DNA from: Bacteroidales bacterium
GTDB taxonomy: Bacteria; Bacteroidota; Bacteroidia; Bacteroidales; UBA1715
Reading direction: 5' to 3'
DNA: 64,000 nt
NCBI GenBank assembly: GCA_031286165.1
Contig: JAITUU010000040.1
Coordinates: 1-64,000, forward strand
Shown here: in pieces, positions 44,341 through 52,356 of the stretch
How positions within the stretch are numbered: the first letter of the stretch is position 1
How the letters are laid out: each line of letters opens with the position of its first letter
Made by a program: the position numbers and the translations under genes
Notes under the pieces: model-generated
What the model was told of the DNA's origin: nothing
Database searches by the model: none
Seen by the model: the letters and a program-made list of their open reading frames with translations, nothing else

Positions 44341-44361
44341 AATTAACAATTAACAATTAAT
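44341..44361. repeat. Heptad array (AATTAAC x2, AATTAAT)
   Basis: Three units just after the FISUMP lipoprotein stop. The stretch 44258-44340 is also low-complexity, with CTAACC-like units. Confidence 0.7.
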
Positions 44362-44369
44362 CATTATTT

Positions 44370-45575
44370 TTAGTTCTGAAAGCAGCGCACACTCAGTCCC
44401 GAAGGTTTGTAGTGTTTGTAGCGCACCACGCCCGAATAACTTTTATCTATTTGGCGTACCCACATAAATTTTCCGTTTTCGTCTTCTCCCACGCTGGAAG
44501 ATACAAATACTCCCGCATCGCCATTTTGCGTATAAAGTTCATTTTCAGTCATATAGCCGCTATATGCAAATCCGTGCGTATCCACCATTTTTTGCACTAC
44601 GTATGCCGCAGCACCTCTATTGGTTACTTCTATACCCGATTGCATAGCATCGGCAGGCGACATGCCAAGTGCCAACTCAAACAAAATCCAATCGGCATCG
44701 CTTGGTATATGAAATCCGCCGGGGCACAAGCCTTGCGTGTAACTGTGCGAGGCAGATTCTTTTTTAATTTGCGCCACCACATCGCCGGCTATGCGGCTGC
44801 TCACACCACTCGAAGCCGTGCGTGCCACCGCAGTGGCTATGGCATCTAACTGTGCGCTTGGGTCCATCCATTCGTTTTCGGGTGCTATTACGGTAGAAAT
44901 CACAATAGATTCCACGTTGCGAAATACGCTTTCTTGCATAGCTGTTACGTCCACGTAAGTTTTATTGGCAGCAAAGAGTTCTGTCAAAACTTCGGTCATT
45001 ACCCTATAAATTGCCTGCTGCATTACACTTTCCGTAGCAGGCGCAGGTGCTTGCGGTGCTATGGCGGCAGCGAGTTTTTCTACAAACTCTTTGGCGGCGG
45101 TGCCCGAATAAGCAAGGCTCACGGTATTAATATAGGAAGGCGAAGACGTAATATCGTCTATATAATCCCACACGCCATTGCCGTTTTTATCGGTCATATT
45201 TTCTTTTGCCTGCTGTTGCAATTTTTCCCAACTGCCATTGAGCGCGGTTTCCATAGAATAGAGCGAACCATAGGCATCGCAATTTCGCTCCACGTTTTGA
45301 TAACAGTAGCGCACACCATTGCTCACTCCTTCGCTTTCGCCGCGAAATAATGCGCCGCCGTTTGGCGTTTGGTCGGCTTGCAGGTTTGCGCCGAGCACTC
45401 CTATCGAAGCGTCCGAAGCATCTATCACGCCATCGCCATTGGAATCAAACTGCACCGGCACCGGTTTCGGGTACAGCGTACCTTGATGTTCCATATATCC
45501 CTCCGGCGGGTCTTCGCGGTGGCATGCACACACACACAGTGCTATTGCAGCCAAAAGTAACGATGTTTTTTTCAT
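44370..45575 (-). CDS. FISUMP-domain lipoprotein with calcium-loop motifs
   Basis: 401 residues. The signal sequence ends LCVCAC, so lipidation at Cys18 (or Cys16) is likely. Residues 43-60 contain DSNGDGVIDASDASI, which resembles a dockerin or EF-hand calcium loop, and DKNGNGVWDYIDD near 135 looks like a second. The C-terminal half has GLCPGGFHIPSDADW and ends YKPSGLSVRCFQN, the Fibrobacter succinogenes major paralogous domain (FISUMP), a surface domain of unknown function. It probably sits on the outer membrane. It is isolated, with heptad arrays on both sides. Confidence 0.8.
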   Translation of the reverse strand: MKKTSLLLAAIALCVCACHREDPPEGYMEHQGTLYPKPVPVQFDSNGDGVIDASDASIGVLGANLQADQTPNGGALFRGESEGVSNGVRYCYQNVERNCDAYGSLYSMETALNGSWEKLQQQAKENMTDKNGNGVWDYIDDITSSPSYINTVSLAYSGTAAKEFVEKLAAAIAPQAPAPATESVMQQAIYRVMTEVLTELFAANKTYVDVTAMQESVFRNVESIVISTVIAPENEWMDPSAQLDAIATAVARTASSGVSSRIAGDVVAQIKKESASHSYTQGLCPGGFHIPSDADWILFELALGMSPADAMQSGIEVTNRGAAAYVVQKMVDTHGFAYSGYMTENELYTQNGDAGVFVSSSVGEDENGKFMWVRQIDKSYSGVVRYKHYKPSGLSVRCFQN

Positions 45576-45584
45576 ACCTCTTTT

Positions 45585-45661
45585 TTTAGTAATTAGTCGT
45601 CAGTATTTAGTAATGAGTAGTGAGTATTTAGTAGTGAGTATAGAATACTCTGTACTATTAT
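45585..45661. repeat. Long drifting heptad array (TTTAGTA, GTGAGTA and relatives)
   Basis: Eleven consecutive 7-bp units fill the whole space from near the lipoprotein start to the pyrH stop. Most units keep a GTA at the end while the rest drifts. Confidence 0.85.
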
Positions 45662-46371
45662 TACGGTTTCACTATGGTTCCTACTTTTTCGCCGAGCACC
45701 ACTTGTTGTAAATTTTTCGGATTATTAATATTGAACACTATAATCGGAAGTTTTTGTTCTTCGCACATGGTAAATGCCGTCAAATCCATAATTTTCAAGC
45801 GTTTTTCATACGCCTCTTGAAACGTAAGGGTATCGTATTTCATCGCCGAAGGATTTTTTTCTGGGTCGGCAGTATATACACCGTCCACGCGCGTACCTTT
45901 GAGCAACACATCGGCACCCATTTCTACGGCACGAAGTGCGGCAGCGGTATCGGTTGTAAAAAACGGATTTCCTGTGCCGGCGGCAAATATAATTACTTCT
46001 TTTTGTGTAAGGCTGTGCTCCATTCTGATTTTAGAATATGCCTCGCCTATGGGTTCCATACGAATGGCGGTCATTACTCGCGAACGAATACCGATACATT
46101 CCAACGCCGATTGCAGCGCGAGGGCATTGATTACCGTAGCCAACATTCCCATATAATCGCCTTTCACACGGTCGTAACCTTGACTTGCGCCTTTTATGCC
46201 GCGATAAATATTGCCGCCACCAATTACAATTCCTATTTCGGCACCAAGTTCTACGGTATCTTTTATTTGCGCAGCGTATGAGTTCAACACCTGTGAATCT
46301 ATGCCATGACCTTCTTTTCCTTGCAACGATTCACCGCTCAATTTTAATAAAATTCGCTTATATTTTAACAT
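45661..46371 (-). CDS. pyrH: UMP kinase
   Basis: The ATG at 46371 (MLKYKRILLKLSGESLQG) fits the family start better than the longer frame, giving 236 residues. Motifs: KLSGESL, VIGGGNIYRG, and GTGNPFFTTDTAAALRA in the amino-acid kinase fold. It phosphorylates UMP to UDP. It follows tsf on the same strand, but a terminator lies between, so it probably has its own weak promoter (a TATTTTG-like box near 46390-46396). Confidence 0.95.
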   Translation of the reverse strand: MLKYKRILLKLSGESLQGKEGHGIDSQVLNSYAAQIKDTVELGAEIGIVIGGGNIYRGIKGASQGYDRVKGDYMGMLATVINALALQSALECIGIRSRVMTAIRMEPIGEAYSKIRMEHSLTQKEVIIFAAGTGNPFFTTDTAAALRAVEMGADVLLKGTRVDGVYTADPEKNPSAMKYDTLTFQEAYEKRLKIMDLTAFTMCEEQKLPIIVFNINNPKNLQQVVLGEKVGTIVKP

Positions 46372-46400
46372 ATTCTTTCTTTTTGCCTGCAAAATAGCAA

Positions 46401-46439
46401 AAAAAAAAGAGAGTTTTACAAGAAAACCCTCTTTTTTTT
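46401..46439 (-). terminator. Intrinsic terminator between tsf and pyrH
   Basis: A GAGGGTTTT/AAAACTCTC stem with one mismatch, flanked by A- and T-runs, so it could act in both directions. Confidence 0.75.
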
Positions 46440-46460
46440 ATATTGATATAGTTTTTTTAC

Positions 46461-47291
46461 TTATTTCGACAAAGCAAAACGTTTGAATGATGTAACGGTA
46501 AGCGTTTTATTTTGTGCTTGTAAGTATTGCTCAATAGTGATTTTTGAATCTTTCACAAAATCTTGCGCCAAAAGCGTAGATTCTTTGTAGAATTTATTCA
46601 ATTTACCTACGGCAATTTTTTCAGCCATTTCAGCCGGTTTCCCTTCGTTGATTGCTTGTTCTTTACCTATTTCAATTTCTTTTTCAATAATTGCAGAAGG
46701 GCAATCGTCTTTGCTTACCGACACAGGATTCATAGCGGCAACTTGCATTGCTACGTCTTTTCCTACTTGCGCATCTACACCGCTTTGGTTAAAACCTACC
46801 ACAGTGGCAAGTTTGTTTCCGGGGTGAATATATGCGAAACATTCTTCGGCAGCAATACTTTCGTAATAGCCCAATTCTATTTTTTCACCAATTTTACCCA
46901 TTTGGTCGGTAAGTAAATCTGCTATGGCATCTTTGCCTATTTTCAATGCTTTCAATGCTTCGGCATCGGCAGGTTTTTCGGTTAAAGCCACATTCAATAC
47001 TGATTTTGTGAACTCTATGAAACCTTCGCCTTTTGCTACGAAGTCGGTTTCGCAACTTACTACAACTACGGCAGCAAATTTGCCATCGGCAGAAACACCT
47101 GAAAGCACACAACCTTCGGCAGCCTCACGGTCTTCGCGTTTTGCGGCTATTTTTTGTCCTTTTTTTCTTAAAAATTCTATTGCACCGTCAAAATCGCCGT
47201 TGCTTTCTGCCAACGCTTGTTTGCAGTCCATCATGCCGGCACCGGTAATTTTGCGTAATTTTGCAACTTCTGTGGCACTTATTTGAGTCAT
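46461..47291 (-). CDS. tsf: Elongation factor Ts
   Basis: 276 residues. The N-terminal UBA-like helix region (VAKLRKITGAGMMDCKQAL) and the core block with SCETDFVAK and AMQVAAMNP are diagnostic. EF-Ts catalyses nucleotide exchange on EF-Tu. It starts 13 bp after rpsB, the usual rpsB-tsf operon, and is closed by a terminator. Confidence 0.97.
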   Translation of the reverse strand: MTQISATEVAKLRKITGAGMMDCKQALAESNGDFDGAIEFLRKKGQKIAAKREDREAAEGCVLSGVSADGKFAAVVVVSCETDFVAKGEGFIEFTKSVLNVALTEKPADAEALKALKIGKDAIADLLTDQMGKIGEKIELGYYESIAAEECFAYIHPGNKLATVVGFNQSGVDAQVGKDVAMQVAAMNPVSVSKDDCPSAIIEKEIEIGKEQAINEGKPAEMAEKIAVGKLNKFYKESTLLAQDFVKDSKITIEQYLQAQNKTLTVTSFKRFALSK

Positions 47292-47303
47292 AATTCTTCT
47301 TTT

Positions 47304-48098
47304 TTATTGTTTTGGTTTACGAGCACTTGTTTTACGAGCAGGTTTTTCGGCTCCTTCGCCGTCTTCTTTTGCTGCTTTGTCATCGGCACTCACTTCTTTT
47401 TCTTTTTCCACTTTGCGTTCGCTCAACCCTTCGTTGATTGCAGCGCAAATTTTTCCCAAAATCACTTCGATTGATTTTGAAGCGTCATCGTTACCGGGTA
47501 TTGCAAAATCCACTAAATCGGGATTGGCATTGGTATCTACAATGGCAAACACCGGAATATTCAAGCGGCGTGCTTCGGCTACTGCAATGTGTTCGCGCAC
47601 AATGTCGATTACAAAAAGCGCAGCAGGAAGGCGAGTAAGGCTCACTATGCTACCAAGATTTTTTTCTAATTTTTCGCGTTGGCGAGAAATTTGCAATTTT
47701 TCGCGTTTTGAAAGCGATGCAGTCAAACCATCGGTTTCCATACGGTCGATTGACGACATTTTTTTCACCGCTTTGCGAATTGTAGGGAAGTTGGTAAGCA
47801 TACCACCGCTCCATCGCTCGGTAATGTATGGCATTCCAATTTCTTGTACTTTCGTTGCAACTACTTCTTTGGCTTGTTTTTTTGTTGCTACAAATAAAAT
47901 TTTACGTCCCGAACGAGCAATTTTTTTAAGTGCATCTGCCGATTCGTCTATTTTTGCAATAGTTTTGTGGAGGTCAATAATGTGGATACCGTTTTTTTCC
48001 ATAAAAATATATGGAGCCATACCGGGGTGCCATTTTCTTTTCAAGTGTCCGAAGTGTGCACCTGCTTCTAAGAGTTCATTAAATTCTGTTCTTGCCAT
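47304..48098 (-). CDS. rpsB: 30S ribosomal protein S2
   Basis: 264 residues. FNELLEAGAHFGHLKRKWHP and KKQAKEVV, FPTIRKAVKKM, DFAIPGNDDASKSIE are S2 blocks. The last 40 residues (ERKVEKEKEVSADDKAAKE onwards) are a charged Lys/Glu/Ala-rich tail, common in this phylum. S2 binds the 30S head-body hinge near S1. The gene is preceded by a nested-stem leader at 48124-48188 and followed by tsf. Confidence 0.97.
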   Translation of the reverse strand: MARTEFNELLEAGAHFGHLKRKWHPGMAPYIFMEKNGIHIIDLHKTIAKIDESADALKKIARSGRKILFVATKKQAKEVVATKVQEIGMPYITERWSGGMLTNFPTIRKAVKKMSSIDRMETDGLTASLSKREKLQISRQREKLEKNLGSIVSLTRLPAALFVIDIVREHIAVAEARRLNIPVFAIVDTNANPDLVDFAIPGNDDASKSIEVILGKICAAINEGLSERKVEKEKEVSADDKAAKEDGEGAEKPARKTSARKPKQ

Positions 48099-48123
48099 TT
48101 GTTTTTGTTGTTTTCATTCAATT

Positions 48124-48188
48124 AAGAGCAACTTCTCAGTAGCACGCCGCGGCGTAGTCTGAGGAGTTTAGAGTATAAACAACGCTCT
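48124..48188 (-). promoter_or_regulatory. Candidate structured rpsB leader (S2 autoregulation)
   Basis: In the rpsI-rpsB gap the arms AGAGC (48125-48129)/GCTCT (48184-48188), CTCAG (48135-48139)/CTGAG (48159-48163) and ACGCC (48144-48148)/GGCGT (48151-48155) are nested. S2 is known to repress its own operon through an mRNA leader in other bacteria. Here the role is inferred from position and pairing only. Confidence 0.5.
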
Positions 48189-48212
48189 CTTTTAAATAGG
48201 TTTATAATACTA

Positions 48213-48599
48213 TTAACGTTTACTGAATTGGAACCGTTTACGGGCTTTTTTCTGACCCGGTTTTTTACGTTCTACTTCGCGTTGGTCGCGAGTTAAGAAT
48301 CCGTTTTTACGAAGTACTGCTTTGTTTTCTTCGTCAAGTTTCACAAGTGCACGGGCAATAGCCAATCGAAGTGCTTCGGCTTGACCTTTGAAACCACCAC
48401 CGCATACATTCACATTGATGTCGAAAGCACCGTCTTTTTCGGTTGCTTGAAGAGGTTGTTTTACAATGTATTGAAGACGTGCTTCGGGGAAATACGTTTG
48501 TAATTCTTTTTTATTAATGGTAATGCTACCTTTACCTTCTTTTACATAAATACGGGCAACGGCTGCTTTTCTTCTTCCTAAGGCGTTTATTACTTCCAT
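48213..48599 (-). CDS. rpsI: 30S ribosomal protein S9
   Basis: 128 residues. NALGRRKAAVARIYVKEGKG at the start and the basic tail ending RKRFQFSKR, which reaches the P-site tRNA, are standard. It begins 9 bp after the rplM stop, the conserved rplM-rpsI operon. Confidence 0.98.
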   Translation of the reverse strand: MEVINALGRRKAAVARIYVKEGKGSITINKKELQTYFPEARLQYIVKQPLQATEKDGAFDINVNVCGGGFKGQAEALRLAIARALVKLDEENKAVLRKNGFLTRDQREVERKKPGQKKARKRFQFSKR

Positions 48600-48607
48600 A
48601 CGTCAAA

Positions 48608-49051
48608 TTAAAATTTTAGTTCTTTGGGTTGTTGTGCTTCTTGATTGTGATTTGGACCGGCATATACGAAAAGATTTTTCATACATTTACGTCCTAAAAT
48701 AGTTTTGGGCAACATACCTTTTACCGCGTGTTCTATAATGCGGGTAGGTGCTTTTGCCAACAAACTTTCAGGATTTTCAAATCGCTGACCTCCGGGGTAT
48801 CCGGTGTGGCGAGTATATACTTTATCACTCATTTTTTTGCCGGTAAATTTTGCTTTCTCAGCATTTATCACTATCACTCTATCGCCACAATCCACATGAG
48901 GAGTGAATGATGATTTGTGTTTACCGCGAATAATTTTCGCAATTTGAGAACTCAAACGTCCTACTACTTGGTCTGTTGCATCTACTACAAACCATTCTTT
49001 TTGTACGGTAGCCTTGTTAGCCGACTTTGTTTTATAACTTAAAGTATCCAC
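48608..49051 (-). CDS. rplM: 50S ribosomal protein L13
   Basis: The long frame starts at 49135, but the family N-terminus MDTLSYKT corresponds to VDTLSYKT here, so a GTG start at 49051 gives the normal 147 residues. The promoter TAAATTTG at 49115-49108 lies inside the longer frame and supports this. Motifs: FTPHVDCGDRVIVINAEK, ARKRHTGYPGG-like TRHTGYPGG and GMLPK. It heads the rplM-rpsI-(rpsB-tsf) cluster. Confidence 0.96.
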   Translation of the reverse strand: MDTLSYKTKSANKATVQKEWFVVDATDQVVGRLSSQIAKIIRGKHKSSFTPHVDCGDRVIVINAEKAKFTGKKMSDKVYTRHTGYPGGQRFENPESLLAKAPTRIIEHAVKGMLPKTILGRKCMKNLFVYAGPNHNQEAQQPKELKF

Positions 49052-49107
49052 TTTTTTGACTTTGTTTTGTTTACTAAAACTATTTATTATCCCAATAAAT
49101 TGGACGG

Positions 49108-49136
49108 CAAATTTACAAATAATTTTTAATTGCAAA
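49108..49136 (-). promoter_or_regulatory. Promoter of rplM
   Basis: On the minus strand TTTG (49136-49133), 17 bp, TAAATTTG (49115-49108). Confidence 0.65.
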
Positions 49137-49204
49137 TATTTTTTACCGTTTTTTTATTTTTATTTGTGATTATTCACAATCAGTATTACTCTATATCTAT
49201 TTGC

Positions 49205-49292
49205 AGATTGCTTCACTGCGTTCGCAATGACGTTCTTTTATGCGCCATCACCTTCGATGTGGGCTGTGCCGTTGCGAGAAACGAAGCAATCC
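49205..49292. repeat. Dispersed inverted repeat, double arm, after truncated leuS
   Basis: The left arm AGATTGCTTC...CGCAATGACG (49205-49232) and right arm GTTGCGAG...GAAGCAATCC (49269-49292) are inverted copies around about 36 bp. The arms match 36629 and 60205. Confidence 0.8.
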
Positions 49293-49293
49293 A

Positions 49294-49321
49294 TTCTCAA
49301 CGTTCAACTCTCAACTAATCC
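49294..49321. repeat. Heptad array at the leuS break (TTCTCAA, CGTTCAA, CTCTCAA, CTAATCC)
   Basis: Four units; the last contains the leuS stop codon, so array and coding end coincide. Confidence 0.7.
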
Positions 49322-50973
49322 TTAGCCTCATACACCCAATTTTTTGCTCGTCCCAATGGTGGTTCGCCGCTTTCGGTGGGCAAAAATTTATCTACTTCGG
49401 GCAGTTCTATGGGTAAATCTTCTTCCGCCACGGCGTAAGGCATTCCATCTTTATAATATATAGGAAACGGTTCGCCCCAATATCGCTGACGGCTGAAAAT
49501 GGCATCACGCAGGCGATAATTTACTTTCACTTTGCCGAGATTATGCTCTTCTATATACTGTTTTGTTTTTGCAATCGCTTCTTTCACGGTCAGCCCGTTG
49601 AGAATAAGTCCTATATCCTGTTTCCTATCTCCTGTTTCCTGCGGACTATTCATTACAATTCCTTCTTTGGCATCAAAACTTTCTTCACTCACATCGGCAC
49701 CTTCTATCAAAGGAATTATGGGCAGTTTGAAGTGTTTTGCAAAGGCATAATCGCGGCTATCGTGAGCAGGCACAGCCATAATTGCGCCGGTACCATAACC
49801 TGCCAGCACATAATCGGAAATCCACACGGGAATTTCGGCTCCGCTCAACGGATTAATGGCGTAAGAACCCGAAAATACACCGCTTACTCGTTTGTCGATT
49901 TGTCGTTCGCGTTCGGTACGTTTTTTTGTAGCATCTAAATATGCCTGCACTTCGACTTTTTGCGCAGCGGTAGTTAGTTGCGCCACATACTCACTTTCGG
50001 GCGCAAGCACCATAAAGGTAACGCCAAACACCGTGTCGGCACGAGTGGTGAAAATTTCCAATTGCACATCGGAGTTTTTCACGTGAAATTTCATTTCGGC
50101 ACCTTCCGAGCGACCTATCCAATTTCGCTGTGTTTCTTTCAAACTTTCAGTCCAATCGAGGCTTTCCAATCCATCGAGCAATCGCTGTGCATAAGCACTC
50201 ACGCGCAAGCACCATTGGCGCATTACTTTTTGCTCTACGGGGTGTCCTCCGCGTTCCGACACTCCGTTTATCACCTCATCGTTTGCCAGCACCGTTCCCA
50301 ATGCCGGGCACCAATTCACCATAGTATCAGCCAAATAGGCTATGCGGTAGTTCATTAAAATTTCCTGTTGCTCTTTTTCCGATTTCGACTTCCATGCTTC
50401 GGCAGAAAATGTGAGCTCTTCACTTTGTGCCACGTTCAAAGTGGCACTTCCTTCGCGTTCAAAATGTGTTATCAATTCCGAAATAGGGCGAGCCGTTCCA
50501 CCTTGTATGTTGTTACTTGTGCCTTGTTTTTCATAATAAGAATGAAACATTTGCATAAAAGCCCACTGTGTCCATTTATAATATTCGGGTTCACAAGTGC
50601 GCACTTCGCGGCTCCAATCGTAGCAAAACCCTATTTTATCTAACTGCTGGCGATAGCGATTAATATTTTGCTCGGTAGTAATAGCCGGATGCTGACCTGT
50701 TTGAATGGCATACTGCTCCGCAGGAAGTCCGTAAGCATCGTAGCCCATAGGGTGCAACACATTGAAACCCTTCAATCGCTTGTAGCGACTATAAATATCG
50801 GAAGCAATGTAGCCCAGCGGATGCCCCACGTGCAAACCCGCTCCCGAAGGATAGGGAAACATATCGAGAACATAATATTTCGGTTTGGCGGTATCTTCGG
50901 TAACTTTATAAGTATTGTGTTCCTTCCAATACTGCTGCCATTTGTGTTCTATTTCGTTAAAATTATATTCCAT
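49315..50973 (-). pseudogene. leuS: Leucyl-tRNA synthetase, N-terminal 552 residues only (truncated or split)
   Basis: The N-terminal part is intact: the HIGH-type motif HVGH in [13 protein letters not shown], the CP1 editing domain with TRADTVFG and [19 protein letters not shown], and the return into the catalytic core ([15 protein letters not shown]). The frame ends at ...[12 protein letters not shown] with TAG. A full bacterial LeuRS of this type has about 900 or more residues, so the rest of the active site including KMSKS, the anticodon-binding domain and the C-terminal domain are missing and not found elsewhere in the window. The stop lies in a heptad array next to an inverted repeat. 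It may be a true split gene (Aquifex has a two-subunit LeuRS), a pseudogene with a second copy elsewhere, or an assembly join at a repeat. Confidence 0.85.
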
Positions 50974-51017
50974 ACCTTATATAATAACTGAATGATTGAA
51001 TAACTGAGTAATCGCGC

Positions 51018-51025
51018 CAAAAATA
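51018..51025 (-). promoter_or_regulatory. -7 box TATTTTTG of leuS
   Basis: Preceded on the minus strand by heptads and spacer AATTAAATCG, almost identical to the toxin-antitoxin promoter. The intact promoter suggests the leuS fragment is expressed. Confidence 0.65.
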
Positions 51026-51033
51026 CGATTTAA

Positions 51034-51061
51034 TTGAGAGTTGAAAGTTGAAAGTTGAAAA
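51034..51061. repeat. Heptad array (TTGAGAG, TTGAAAG x2, TTGAAAA)
   Basis: Four units directly upstream of the leuS -7 box. Confidence 0.85.
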
Positions 51062-51090
51062 TTATTTTTAAAAACATGAAAGAGTGAAAA

Positions 51091-51125
51091 ACTAACAACT
51101 AAACACTAACAACTAACAACTATTT
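51091..51125. repeat. Heptad array covering the end of the ubiA-like gene (ACTAACA units)
   Basis: ACTAACA, ACTAAAC, ACTAACA, ACTAACA, ACTATTT. The stop codon and last residues of the prenyltransferase are encoded inside the array. Confidence 0.75.
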
Positions 51126-51969
51126 CCGCAATAGTAAATACACCAAACACAATGCTGGCAATACCGTTGGTGGTGGCAAAGGCAAGATTGACGCGAGAAA
51201 TATCGCGCGGAGAAACAATGGTGTGCTGAAACACCAAACACGCCACAAAAATTCCGGCACCCACCCAGTACAACAGCGAAAAAGTAGCAATTACACCGGC
51301 TGCAATTACCAGCGCGAGCGTTATGCCATGTATGGCAGCGGAAATGATGAGCGATTTTGCACGTCCAAAGCGCGCCGGGATACTATGCAAGGCTTGCGAT
51401 TTATCAAAATCTTCGTCCTGCAAGGCATACAAAATATCGAAACCGCCGCTCCATGTGAGTACTATGAGCGAAAACAAAATAGGCACAAGCGCAAACGCTC
51501 CCCTAACGGCTATATACGCACCTATGGGCGAAAGCGAAAGCCCCACGCCCAAAATAATATGACACCACGCCGTAAATCGCTTGGTATAAGAATAGCCCAA
51601 AATAACCGCTAACGCCACCGGCGAAAGTACAAAACACAGCGGATTGATAAAATACGTAGTGAGTATAAAAAGTAACACATTTACCACGCAAAACACTAAG
51701 GCAGCACGCGGAGAAATTTTTCCGCTCGGAATTTCGCGCACCGCCGTGCGCTCGTTTTGCGCATCAAATTCGTAGTCGATATAGCGATTGAAAGCCATAG
51801 CCGCAGTGCGGGCAAATACCATACACAGCAGCACCAAAAGCAACAATCGCCATGCAAATTGCGGTTCGCCGGAAGAAAAAACACCCAACACAAAACCAAT
51901 TGCCGCAAAAGGTAGCGCAAACACCGTATGACTGAATTTTATGAGTGAAAAATAATGAGTGATTTTCAT
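51106..51969 (-). CDS. UbiA-family aromatic prenyltransferase (probable menaquinone pathway)
   Basis: The ATG at 51969 (MKITHYFSLIKFSHTVFALP) gives 287 residues with about eight membrane helices. The two Asp-rich motifs are NRYIDYEFDAQNERT and YALQDEDFDKSQ, which bind Mg-polyprenyl diphosphate. The first is the UbiA/MqnP type; MqnP acts in the futalosine menaquinone route common in Bacteroidota, so quinone synthesis is likely, but the acceptor is not proven. The promoter is at 51988-52018. The C-terminus (AEIVVSC) is encoded by heptad-repeat DNA, so the natural end may have been altered. Confidence 0.85.
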   Translation of the reverse strand: MKITHYFSLIKFSHTVFALPFAAIGFVLGVFSSGEPQFAWRLLLLVLLCMVFARTAAMAFNRYIDYEFDAQNERTAVREIPSGKISPRAALVFCVVNVLLFILTTYFINPLCFVLSPVALAVILGYSYTKRFTAWCHIILGVGLSLSPIGAYIAVRGAFALVPILFSLIVLTWSGGFDILYALQDEDFDKSQALHSIPARFGRAKSLIISAAIHGITLALVIAAGVIATFSLLYWVGAGIFVACLVFQHTIVSPRDISRVNLAFATTNGIASIVFGVFTIAEIVVSC

Positions 51970-51987
51970 GTATTGTGAATTTTTTCG

Positions 51988-52018
51988 CAAAAATACAAAA
52001 ATTTACCGCACCGAACAA
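51988..52018 (-). promoter_or_regulatory. Promoter of the ubiA-like gene
   Basis: On the minus strand TTG (52018-52016), 20 bp, TATTTTTG (51995-51988). Confidence 0.65.
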
Positions 52019-52059
52019 TTTTGTGATACACATTGCGTTTTCAAAGAGCAAAAAATTGC

Positions 52060-52067
52060 TATCTTTG
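52060..52067 (+). promoter_or_regulatory. -7 box TATCTTTG before the RNA candidate
   Basis: An exact TAnnTTTG box. The nearest upstream TTG is 24 bp away, slightly long. The predicted start is near 52074. Confidence 0.55.
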
Positions 52068-52073
52068 CAGAAT

Positions 52074-52315
52074 TAATTAAAAAACAGAAAATCAGTGCCT
52101 ACAAGCACTCTATGAATACATAAAAAAATAGCGTTTCGCTTAAATTCCCTTCATCGAAAATACGACCAATATTATAAGATAATCAAAGGGGAATTGGAGA
52201 AGAAACGTCTGCGGTGAGCGTGGGCGTTTCTCTTTACTTTGGTTTTCAGCCTTTGGTCGGGCTTTTCGATGTAAGTAAAGAGAAATTCGTTTGCGCTCTT
52301 TTTATGCTCTTTTTT
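52074..52315 (+). ncRNA. Structured RNA candidate with 6S-like rod shape
   Basis: No ORF fits this 290-bp stretch, yet long-range pairing is strong: CATCGAAAA (52152-52160) with TTTTCGATG (52263-52271), CGACCAA (52163-52169) with TTGGTCG (52253-52259), and an apical stem AGAAACG (52201-52207) with CGTTTCT (52225-52231). The first two stems are separated only by small bulges, and an open region (about 52170-52198 and 52233-52250) lies between them and the apical stem, as in 6S RNA. A small AGTGC/GCACT hairpin (52094-52109) is near the 5' end. T-runs at 52300 and 52310 could be the 3' end. It could instead be the long 5' leader of the gene at 52357. The family is not identified. Confidence 0.5.
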
Positions 52316-52356
52316 GAAATAATAAATCTTAATAATTACTTAAATCTTACAACAAA

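Noticed and set aside
49052..49135. N-terminal extension of L13 from 49135
   Set aside because: It would include the rplM promoter and does not match the family; the GTG at 49051 begins the conserved N-terminus.
52074..52315. RNase P RNA, tmRNA or SRP RNA
   Set aside because: None of their conserved core sequences is present.
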